Shown piece after piece: positions 1-9,500 of a DNA stretch of 14,555 nucleotides. Made by a program: the position numbers and the translations under genes. The notes beneath the pieces were generated by a model. It saw only the letters and a program-made list of their open reading frames with translations. It searched no databases and was not told where the DNA came from. The stretch spans positions 93,361 through 107,915 of the forward strand of contig MU647125.1 of the NCBI GenBank assembly GCA_026770585.1, read 5' to 3'. The stretch is from Baffinella frigidus (Eukaryota; Cryptophyceae; Cryptomonadales; Baffinellaceae). Each line of letters starts with the position of its first letter. The stretch's first letter is position 1.

Positions 1-147
1 TAGGGTGTAGGGTGTAGGGTGTAGGGTTTAGGGTTTAGGGTTTAGGGTGTAGGGTGTAGGGTGTAGGGTTTCGGGTGTAGGGTTTCGGGTGCAGGGTGTA
101 GGGTGTCGGGTGTAGGGTTTAAGGTGTAGGATTTAGGGTGTAGGCGG
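1..147 (+). repeat. Telomere-like array, TTTAGGG/TGTAGGG variants
   Basis: About twenty 7-bp units, mostly TGTAGGG with TTTAGGG and some TTTCGGG. G-rich on the plus strand, so the minus-strand Kelch transcript would read CCCTAAA/CCCTACA. It lies downstream of exon 8 of the Kelch gene, apparently in its next intron. Confidence 0.9.
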
Positions 148-152
148 CTGAC

Positions 153-181
153 TGAATGGCGGCACGTGCACGCCACGAGAC
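153..181 (-). pseudogene. Shard of Kelch exon 8 (3' end plus donor site)
   Basis: On the minus strand this matches the last ~27 nt of exon 8 (458-529): it reads LVACTCRH-like in place of LAACACRHP and is followed by GTCAGC, the counterpart of the exon's GTCAGT donor. It is one of two such shards in the first 350 bp, separated by telomere-like blocks. The 5' part of the exon is absent. Confidence 0.6.
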
Positions 182-270
182 GTTTCGGGTTTCGGGTTTC
201 GGGTTCCGTGTTTCGGGTTTCTGGTTTCTGGTTTCTGGTTTCGGTTTCGGTTTTAGGGTCTAGGGTTTAG
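182..270 (+). repeat. Telomere-variant array, TTTCGGG and TTTCTGG blocks
   Basis: Tandem 7-mers starting with TTTCGGG, then a run of TTTCTGG, then back to TTTAGGG near 255-268. Neighbouring units share the same variant, as expected of local homogenisation. Confidence 0.85.
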
Positions 271-319
271 CCTTAACCCCGCATTAAACCCCAAACCCCG
301 CGGTTCATCGTGGACTGAC

Positions 320-348
320 CGGATGGCGGCACGTGCAGGCCACGAGTC
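320..348 (-). pseudogene. Second shard of Kelch exon 8 (3' end plus donor)
   Basis: Minus-strand match to the end of exon 8 (LVACTCRHP reading, then GTCAGTCC). The splice donor GTCAGT is kept exactly, while the upstream exon portion is missing. The flanking sequence (270-300 and 360-380) is degenerate telomere-like repeat. Confidence 0.65.
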
Positions 349-457
349 GTTGTGGGTTGAGGATTTAGGGTTGAGATTGTGTGGTTTCGGTGCTCGGTTT
401 TCGGGTCGTAAAATTCGGGTTCAGGAGGATTGACAGATGAGGGTTCAGGAGACTGAC

Positions 458-529
458 CGGGTGGCGGCACGCGCACGCGGCGAGACGGCGGCGCACGGAC
501 GCCATCGGGGGCAGCGCCACCCACTCATC
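458..529 (-). CDS. Kelch gene exon 8
   Basis: Acceptor TTTCCAG|GAT and donor CCG|GTCAGT on the minus strand bound 72 nt (24 codons, phase 0 at both ends). It encodes DEWVALPPMASVRRRLAACA and four more residues, the W-x9-R and following strand of a Kelch blade. Phase 0 joins exon 7, which ends FCYLPLQ, to give a canonical blade. Its polypyrimidine tract and acceptor are the last unit of a 23-bp tandem repeat. Two truncated copies of its 3' end lie further left. Confidence 0.72.
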
Positions 530-3500
530 CTGGAAAGTTGTGAGAACAACTTTAGGAAAGTTGTGGGGACAACTTTAGGAAAGTTGTGGGGATAACTTTA
601 GGAACACAGTCGCAGGGACCACGCGAGGCTCACTGTTTTTAATCATCCTGCCAGGGTGTGGTCAAGTCACTCCGGCCATCCTACACGGAATTTTGTCCCC
701 AGAAGAGACCACGCGAGGCTGAATGTGAGGCTCACTGTCTGCAACACCCGGGATGTCGTGGTGCTATGCATTTAACGATGGCCTAAATTTAAGAATGAGC
801 TAAATGCATAGACCCACGAAATCCTGGGCGGTACAGAGCGGAGTTCAGCCGAGCAACGTGACCACTCTTCCCCGGAAATCCGGGGAAGATTGGCGGCGGT
901 CACTTTGAAGTGGTGGACCAGAGAGAGAGAGACGACCGCAGAAAGGGAAAGGGCAGGCAGAGTGAGTGTCCGGCTGGAAGGGAGTGACGCGTATTGTGGG
1001 AACCCCCCCCCGGCGGCGCTACTGAGACACAGCCTCTGGGGGAGCATCGTCACGTGGCGGCAGGGCGTGTCGGCACCACCACTCGAGGCTGGAAGTGGGA
1101 CCATTCTAAATGTGGGGTTGTTACATTTAGTACCAGTCGCGGGCAGGCTTGGTCACGCATCTCGGGTTATAACCCGAGACACGTGACCAAACGCCCCCAT
1201 TTGTGTGAAAATTACTACACAGCAATCCACTTGTAAAGGACTTGTAAAGTTGAAAACTTTTAAAATAGTTACACTTCTAGCCTCGAGTGGCAAGGGCGGA
1301 CGCCCTACTTCCGGCGTCACCGTGATCCCGGCATTCCGTAGGGTGCTAGAGCCAATCTGGTAGGACTTGGCCAGAGCGAACTTCGAACTAGCGAGATTGC
1401 GAACTTCTAGATGGACCGTAATTATTAGTAAACACCGGTTTGTACTGCAAAATTTGAATTTAAAACACTACATGTCCAAACGAGTCCATCTAGAAGTTCG
1501 CAATCTCGCAAGTTCGAACTTCGCTTTGGCCAAGTCCTACCAGATTGGCTCTACCGTACGCAATACAGGAGGGTGCTACGGCACGCGGGAATTGGGTTGA
1601 CGCCGCAATTAGGGCGTCCACCTTTACTAACACACTCAGGAGTCAACTTACGTCAACTACGCGTGTGTGTATATCTTCAGACACTTGGTGCACTCTTAAC
1701 TATTTGTCCACGTCCAGAACGTAGATCCTACACCCTTACGCCCCTATACCCCAACTCCAACTAACCCTAAACCCCAACCCCTAGAAACATTCAACCCTCA
1801 AACCCTCAACCATTACCTTCCCCCTAACCACCTATCCCTCAACCTACGTAGACGCTCAAAGGCCTGGGGGGTGCAGCGGTGCGTTCCGGCGTTCTGTAGC
1901 TCTCGGGTTTAGGGTTTAGGGTTTAGGGTTTAGGGTTTAGGGTTTAGGGTTTAGGGTTTAGGGTCTAGGGTTTAGGGTTTAGGGTCTAGGGTTTAGGGTT
2001 TAGGGTTTGGGGTTTAGGGTTTAGGGTTTGGGGTTTAGGGTTGAGGGGAGGACCTGGACCGGGAGGTAGCAGAAAGCGACTGCGGACCAGCGGCCCTCGG
2101 TCAGGAGGGTGATACGGAATGCCGGAATTAAGTTGGGTCGTCCGCCCTCACCAACACACTAACACACGGCTGTGTGAGGACCTCCGTGAACTTATGGTCA
2201 AACTCTAAAGTGGTCAAATTCCAAAGTGGTCAAATAACTGAAGGTAACAGTGGATACCTGCAGCGGGAGGTAGCAGAAAGCGACGGCGGACCAGCGGCCC
2301 TTGGTGGCCCCGCCCAGCACGTAGATCCTGTCGCCGTGCGCCGCCACCGCGAATCCATACCTGTTTGGGCGTTCAGGGTTTAGGGTGTAGGGTTGAGGGT
2401 GTAGGGTGTAGGGTGTGGGGTGTGGGGTTTAGGGTGTAGGGTGTAGGGGTTAGGGTGTAGGGTGAAGGGTTTAGGGCGTAGGGGTTAGGGTGTAAGTTGT
2501 AGGTGCAGGGTGTGGGGTGTGGGGTGTAGGGTTTATGGTTTATGGTTTATGGTTTATGGTTTATGGTTTATGGTTTATGGTTTATGGTTTATGGTTTATG
2601 GTTTATGGTTCATGGTTCAGGGCTCAGGGTTTATAAAGGGTTGAGGGTTCAGGGTTTGGAGCGCGAGCCTGTACGGGCCCGCCTCAGAAGCCGCAGGCCC
2701 GCCTCTCGACGGGACAGGCCCGCCTCAGGTGTTGGGGGGTAGGGCCCAAACCTGCACGGGCCCGCCGCAGGCCTCGTTCGTGGTTGGTGGCTGTGGTGCG
2801 CTGCGCAGAGCACGTGTGTGCGAGCAGTGTCTAGCCCTGCCTGCGTAAATCTCGGCTCGCCATTCAAGCATTTTAGTTTCTAGAGTTCTCGGCTCGCCTT
2901 ACAAGAATTTTAGTTGCTTGACTGGATTTCTTTTTGGCGAGCCCGGTTTTACGCAGGCCGATGTAGGTAGGCAGTATCTTTCTGTGGGGAGAGGGAGGTG
3001 TTTCTGACCTCTTTTTGACCTCTGTCTTTCTGTGGGGAGAGGGAGGCCTCACCATTCTGGGAGCGGGAGAGGCTTGCACTTGGTGTATGTGTTCTCCTGT
3101 TGCGCGAGGGTTGAGGGTTTGGATTTGGGGTTTAGGGTTTGGGGTTTAGGTTTTAGGGTTTGGGGTTTAGGGTTTAGGGTTTAGGGTTTAGGGTTTAGGG
3201 TTTAGGGTTTAGGGTTTAGGGTTTGGGGTTTAGGGTGAAGGGGTTTGGGTTTAGGGTTTAGGGTTTAGGGCTTAGGGTTTAGGTTTTAGGGTTTCGGGTT
3301 TCGGGTTTGGGGTTTAGGGTTTCGGGTTTCGGGTTTCGGGTTCCGGGTTTCGGGTGTAGGATTTAGGTTAGGTTTAGTGTTTATGGTGCATGTCAAGTTG
3401 AGAACAGTCTTGCAGTCAACCAGCGTGAGGCAGAGCTAGGGTTCCTGGACACACTGGATTCGAGTTTGGGTGTGGGTTAGGTCCGACGTCAGTTCAATAA

Positions 3501-6500
3501 AAGCCTCTTCTCTCAATAAAAGCCTCTTCTCTCAATAAAAGCCTCTTCTCTCAATAAAAGGCTCTTCTCTCTCTGATAGGGGGTTGGGAACCTCGGGAGA
3601 GTATCGGAGGACGTGCTTCCCCCAGAGAAACACAAACACGTCCTTCCCCGCCTGCGCCCCGCCGAAGAGTCAGCTGCGATTTCCACTTTCACCTAAAGCT
3701 AACAGAGGTTCCACTTTTGCTGTGAAACGTCCCACTCTGGACTTTTGTCTCGGTGAGCAGCGCTCTTCCATACCCACCCAGTCGGAGAAGCAAGAAGAAT
3801 CATCAGCGCTTTCCCTCAAGTGGCCATGCGGTCACAATTGACCCCAAAGAGGTCCTAGGCAGGTCCTAGGACCCTACGGTAGGGCGTATGAGCCTACTGG
3901 CCACTTAAGGGATACAATGATCTCCCGTTGAGGTCTAGCTCTGCCTCAGCAAAACTGGACTCGCCATAATTGTGTTTTAGTTTCATAGGCTAACGGCCTG
4001 AAAACGGGGTAGTTAGGCATACGGCATTGCCTAGAACCTCCTACCGTAGGCCGAGGGATCCTAGGACCAAAAAGTCCCGGCCTACGGTAGGAGGTCCTAG
4101 GCAATGCCGTAGGCCAAACTACCCCATTTTCAGGCCGTTACCCTATTAAGGTGCACTTTTATACTATATTTCCTGCTGTAAAGGTACTTTCCTTGTTCGC
4201 CTGGCATCGAGCAAGGCCTCTCCATCATAGCTATTCTGGTCCAAAGCCCACCTGGCCCTTGTACAAAAAAGGGTAAAAAACAACAGCCGGAAGACAAAAC
4301 AACAGCTCTGGTACAAAACAACAGTCGGGGGCGACTCGGAGGGTACCGGAACGGCGCTATTCTCAAGTTGACATGCATGTCAACTGGCGCATACGCCCTA
4401 CCGTAGGGCCCTAGGACCTGCCTAGGGACCTCGTGGGGGTCAATTTTGACCCCCTCGCCACTTAAGGGATACAAAGTCGGCGATACAGAGACTCGCGCCG
4501 ACTGTTCTCAAGTTGACATGCTGGGTCCACGGTACAAAACCGCAAACTTTCCCGCTCCAAACCAAACTGGTGAGCCCAAATAGACTGAGCCGGAGCAAGG
4601 ACTCGGATAGTACCGGGGTTGAGATTGAGGGTTTAGGGTTTAGGGTTTAGGGTCTTGGTTTTGGGGTGTAGGGTGTAGGGTTGATGTTGTAGGGTGTAGG
4701 ATTTAGCGTGTATGGTTGCAAGTGCAGTCCTTCTGGGCTCAGCGAGTAATGGAGCGGCGCTGGCATAGAATCCTACCAGGACACGGTACGTTAACACTCT
4801 AAAGAGCGCTGCCCACCGAGACGAAAGTCGAGAGTGGAACGTCTCAAAGCAAACGTGGAGCCTCCGTTAACTTAAGGTAACGGTGGAAAACGTTGCGTTT
4901 GAAAGGTAGGAGTCGGGGTGTACTGGAGCGGCGCTGGCGTAGGAGGCGACCGGCAGCTTCGGCAGAGCTTCCCACCTGTGAAAAAAGGAAAGGCTCACAA
5001 CCTGTTTTCATGGGACAGCTTCGGCAGAGCCTTCCACCTGTGACATGCGACTTTCCACGTCTCCGAGCGCACAGGGTTTGAAAAAGGACGACACCGGCGG
5101 GTTTCCGGGCAGGCCACACAGCGGGCTACGAAGGGATTTTCGGGCTCTCAGAGCCCGAGTTTCCCTTATCCGTAGGAACCCCCCTTTGTCCCTACGGGTT
5201 GCCTTCTGTAGGGTCCTAGGTCTTATCACTCAGGGGTGATTCAAAATTCCTTCGAAGTCCGCTGTGTGGGTTTCCTCCAGGACGAAAACGGCGGGATTGC
5301 ACTAGGACCAACACGGGTTGGTGTTGGTGATGCCGTCGACTTAACCGGGCTCAGGTCAGACTTTCCACCAGGATTAACCTTAAGTAGGCGCGCGATGTTC
5401 TCAGGTCGGACTTTCCACCAGGATTAACCTCAAGTAGGCGCGCGATGTTCTCAGGTCGGACTTTCCACCAGGATTAACCTTAAGTAGGCGCGCTCTGTTC
5501 TAAAAAGGGCGCGCTTCGTTCCATGAAACCCTGTAGTGTGTTTGCCAATAGTCGAGGGCGGCTCTGCCGAGGTGGGCGGCACTGATCAGAGCATGTATTC
5601 CAGCAGTCATCCCTAATCGTCAACCCTGCCGCAGAATCCCAACGATCTTCCGAAGGGCGGGATAGTTTACCGATCCTCAGAGGGAATATAGCGTGCCGCA
5701 GCGGCAGTTTGCCACTCGGAATCAGACGCGTCCAGGGGTCATGGTTGAGGGTTGAAGGTTGAGGGTCGAAGGTGTAGAGTTTATAAATAATAATAACGAT
5801 AATCATTCTCATATAGTTTATAGTTTATGGTTTACAGTTTACCGATCTGGCGAAGGGATGTAGCGTTCCGCAGCTTTCCGAGTGGCAAAGCGGTTTGCCA
5901 CTCGGAATCGGACGCGCGGCCGAAGACGTAGAGGTTCCCCTCTCGTGCTTTCTACCCCCCAAAACCAAACCCCAACCCACACCCAACCCCACGCGGGGCC
6001 AGGACCGATCTTCCGAAGGGCCCTTCGGAAGAACTATAAGCCCTAAATCCTACTAAACACTTGATGCTATAAACCCTAAATCCTAGTGAACACTTGATGC
6101 GTTAACCAAAAGAGGGAGGGATAGTGTACCGGTCCTCAGAGGGAATATAGCGTTCCGCAGCGGCCGTCTGCCACTCGGAATCGCTCGCGCCGCCGAAGAC
6201 GTAGAGGTTGCCGTCGGACGCTGCCGCGAGGCCGTGCAGCCGCCGCGCTGTAATCAGCTGCCGAACAGTCGTATACGGGCTTCAATATACGTATCAATAC
6301 ACGTATACTATCTGTAGAATGCACGTATATAGACTGTACAATACATGTACATACTGTAAAATACGTATACAGACTGTACACTTCGTAAAATACGTATACA
6401 GACTGTACACTAGGTGTAAGACGTAGAGGTTGCCGTCGGACGCTGGCGCGAGGCCGTGCAACCACCTCGCCGTGATCAGCTGCCGAACAGTCGTATACAG

Positions 6501-9500
6501 GCTTCAATGTACGTATCAATATACGCATCAATATACGTATACTATCTGTAGAATGCACGCATATAGACTGTACAATACATGTACGTACTGTAAAATACGT
6601 ATATAGACTGAACAACACGTATACAGACTACACACTAGATGTAAGACGTGGAGGTTGCCGTCGGAGGCTGGCACGAGGCCGAGCAGCCGCCCTACTGACC
6701 CACCCAGGCCTTTCGATTCTCTCCCGGCCCTGATCAAGGGCCGTCACGTGACCATTTCCCACAAGTTTTGGACACTAGAAGGAAATTGACCTGTTTACAA
6801 TCACATCTAAAAGGCGTTGGGGCCAAAATCGAAAGGCACGCCCAGGAGGTTCAGCAGAGCAATTCCGGGAAATGTCGGCCGCTTTTCGGTTTGCTGGTTT
6901 GTCGGTTTGCTCAATTGATTTGTACCAGAATCTTCGAAACGGTACGTTTTGAAAGGGCGAAAATCCATTTTTGGGTTCAAATGAAATGAGCAAACCGGCA
7001 AATCAGAAACCGAAAAGCGGCCAACATTTCCCGGAATCGCTCTAGCCGTGACCAGCTGGTTCAAATCCGAAATGACACACGGGGTTCAGTGAGCTGCCGC
7101 GAGATGCGAAAGTACACACGGGTTTCTGGGAGCGGGCGAGAACGTACACACGGGTTTCAGTGAGCCACGCCAGGTCATAACTCGGAATTTCAGTGTACAA
7201 GTCTTTTGAAACATTTGTACCCGGATCCGGAAATTTTGTATTCGGACCGGACGTGGAAACGACGAACCGTCGCATATGGACAGGTCAGTACGTACCATTT
7301 TGTACCACGAAACGAACCGTTGCGTCCTGAATTTCCCAGTTATGAGGTTCCCAGTAATGACCTGGCGTGTTCTCGCGTCGGCGAGACGTGCCATCAGGTC
7401 AAGCAACACCTCTCTCACTCTCTGGGGATACTACCCCGTGTAGGATGACCGGAGTGACTTTACAGAGTCACGTCGGATACTACCCCGTGTAGGATGACCG
7501 CAGTGACTTTACAGAGTCACGACCATCCTACACGGCGTAGTATCCCCAGACACTCTCACGACTCCCACGACTGGGATACGGGGCGGGGGTGCGCGCACGC
7601 ACGTGCGCGCCGAACAGTCGTATACGGGCTTCAATATACGTATCGACAGCGCAGCACGCCTCCTACCTCTGTCCCACTTGATTCCGTCTCAGCATTAAAA
7701 CCATTTAGCCGTAGATGGCCTCGTCTTGAGCCTCATAACATTTTGGACCACCACACGGTGGGCTACGAGGGTTTTGGGACCCCTAGATCTAGCGGTAACG
7801 CGACCAACTTTGCATTATAAAATCCTTGAAGTTAACTGCCCACAGGGTAAGTTGACTTTTGATGGAAGGTCCGTAGTCCACCGTGCGGTCATCTCTAGGC
7901 TTGACAGTCATAAAGAAGAAGAGAAGACACACGCCTGGGATAACCACTCGAGGCTAGGGATGGGACTATTTTAAATGTGGGGTTGTCAAATTTAATACCA
8001 GTCACGGGCAGGCGTGGTCAAGTATCGGGCGGAATTCCGCCCGATACGTGACCAAACGCGCCCATTTGTGTGAAAATTACTACACCTATTTTTTTCTTCA
8101 CTCGTAAACGAATCCCTGTTTTAAAACAGTCACATATCTAGCCTCGAGTGGAAGTCGTGCGTCTCGTAGAAACCGCAATCGAAAAGTAAGGGGCGGGGGG
8201 GGGTTGCACGTCAGCGCTTCGGCTTTCGTGTTTCGCGTTCCGTGTTCCGTGTTTCGTGTTTGGTGCTTCGTGTTTCGTGTTTCGTATTTCATGTTTCGTA
8301 TTTCGTGTTTCATGTTTCGTGTTTCATGTTTCATGCTTCGTGTTTCGTGCTCGGGGTTTCGGGTTCCAGGTTTCGGGTTCACACGTCAGCGCAGCGCGTC
8401 CAGGTGTCAGCCTCCGGGCAGTAGCGTTCCGTCGCGAGCGAGCCAATTTTCCCGTAGCACCACCCCCCCACCGCGTATATGTACCTGCGCGGGAATCGAC
8501 GCATCAGGGTATCCCACGCCAGGTCGTAAACCAGAATTTAAGTTAGAGGTCTTGTTGTTAATTTGATACCACACGGACATGGAAAGGATGCTTTTTGGGA
8601 GAGGGAGGACGTGAAAAGCACGAACCGTCGCATGCCACCGGGTCAGTACGTACCATTTAGTACCACGAAACGAACCGTTGCGTCCTGGAATTCCCGTTTC
8701 CGACCTGCCGTGGGCTCGCTCTGTGACGAGCGAGCCAACAGTCCCGTAGCACCCATCCCCCCACTGCTTATCCCTTAGGTGGCGAGTAGGCTCATACGCC
8801 CTACGGTAGGGTCCTAGGACCTGCCTAGGACCTCTTGCGGGTTAAATTTGACCAGCTCGCCACTTGAGGGATCTGTGCCTGCCGGCAGCTGATGCGTCAG
8901 CCGCCTGGAGAGAGCCACCACCACACGAGAATGCTAGAGGGGCCTATTTAAAACTGACGCGATTTTAAAAGCGAGAAATTGTGTAGTAACTTTCGTTGAT
9001 TGGTCACGTAACTCTGCACAATTAGCACAGTCATGAGGTCGGCATAACCTATCCTGGTACAATTGTTTACAACCCCACATGTAAATAGGTACCTCCAGCG
9101 TTCTCGAGTGGCAGGGCACCCAAGTGGATTTACCGTTTTTTTTCAAAAGTGAATTTGTATGGAGAAGTTGCCCGATCAGGGCAGCTCCCTGTGGTGCAAA
9201 TCGACGTTGGAAACGAACCCGGCAAGTCCACTTCGGAGCCTTGAGGCCGGGATCCACCCCAGCATCATGCAAAAAGCTTACGTTAACGGAGTAGTAACTT
9301 TGGTACAAAATTTATAATGGAAAAAATTCTTGGGCTTTAAAAGTCCTGAAATCGCTTTTAAAATCGTTTTAGAGCTGGCAAGCCCACGTTAACGAGGGAC
9401 TTAAGGGGTCCGTTAACGTAAGCTTTTCGCATTAATCACCAGCTCACGCTGATCTCATCCGACCGAGTATTCAAGTGGAATACGACGTGGCAACGAAAGG

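Larger units (their letters stand above)
530..2257 (-). other. Kelch intron 7: repeat-filled
   Basis: Intron between exons 7 and 8. It holds the 23-bp repeat, a direct repeat GACCACGCGAGGCT (617 and 707), a fragment at 672-702 resembling the foldback at 7421-7550 (CATCCTACACGG ... TCCCCAGA), palindromes, a MITE-like element, a large foldback, degenerate C-rich heptamers (1735-1850) and a telomere-like array. Around 1709-1731 about 19 of 22 bases match the IYVLGG part of exon 7, a possible further shard. Apart from exon shards no coding signal was found. Confidence 0.7.
2361..5001 (-). other. Kelch intron 6: telomere-like arrays and inverted-repeat elements
   Basis: About 2.6 kb with three telomere-like arrays, GC-rich direct repeats at 2670-2775 (variants of ACRGGCCCGCCTCAG), a duplicated CTTTCTGTGGGGAGAGGGAGG (about 2989 and 3027), a 19-bp tandem, two copies of a ~100-bp MITE-like family, a 160-bp foldback and dispersed repeats. 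No further Kelch exon was found, apart from the duplicate microexon at 4951-4975. Confidence 0.65.
5038..6129 (-). other. Kelch intron 5: foldback, 50-bp tandem and exon 5 shards
   Basis: Contains a diverged inverted-repeat element, three 50-bp tandem repeats, two shards of exon 5 with retained donor sites, a 24-bp perfect palindrome and a 33-bp direct duplication. Short C-rich heptamer-like runs occur at 5956-5990. No further coding evidence. Confidence 0.65.
6198..6692 (-). repeat. ~222-bp tandem duplicon containing the 5' part of exon 5
   Basis: Units start at 6198, 6420 and 6645 (periods 222 and 225; third unit truncated near 6692). Each begins with exon 5's GNLYV-coding block; the first two include the splice acceptor and a TATACGTATAC / ACTGTACA-rich intronic tail. 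A 36-bp piece of the tail (GCCGAACAGTCGTATACGGG...) recurs alone at 7608-7643. Confidence 0.9.
6258..8384 (-). other. Kelch intron 4: duplicons, foldbacks, MITE-like elements and a TTTCGTG array
   Basis: Holds the two exon 5 duplicons, a 188-bp foldback, a CACGCCAGGTC element, a tandem-plus-inverted repeat, copy B of the CCACTCGAG family and a telomere-variant array next to the exon 4 donor. Diverged inverted pair CACGGTGGGCTACG / CGTAGTCCACCGTG at 7757-7770 and 7870-7885. No protein-like ORF. Confidence 0.65.

Noticed and set aside
940-1104. Kelch-like reading CRHVTMLPQR on the minus strand
   Set aside because: No Trp at the expected place, no GG strand, no matching splice sites, and a C9 run disrupts the frame.
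3494-3569. Retroviral-type LTR, from repeated AATAAAAGC and TGGTGAGCCC-like words
   Set aside because: No primer site, polypurine tract, matching second LTR or coding region; the words sit in a simple 19-bp tandem.
3584-3660. Possible Kelch strand (GKDVFVF) on the minus strand
   Set aside because: Two frames look equally plausible, neither has GG or splice sites in phase, and exons 6 and 7 already join without it.
4190-4260. Alternative Kelch linker exon on the minus strand (W...R between CAG|G and AG|GC)
   Set aside because: Needs a GC donor and gives 16 residues between W and R, against 9-10 in the other blades; 5002-5037 fits better.
6136-6618. 160-codon minus-strand ORF
   Set aside because: It is the wrong frame across exon 5 and its duplicon; the Kelch frame of exon 5 is supported by splice phase and motif.
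6768-7064. Overlapping ORFs of 72-85 codons
   Set aside because: They cross the arms of the 6856-7043 foldback and have no protein-like features.
8098-8566. Long overlapping frames with FRVSCFVFRVS or ETRNMKH-type repeats
   Set aside because: They are translations of the 7-bp TTTCGTG array in several frames; the real coding here is exon 4 on the minus strand.
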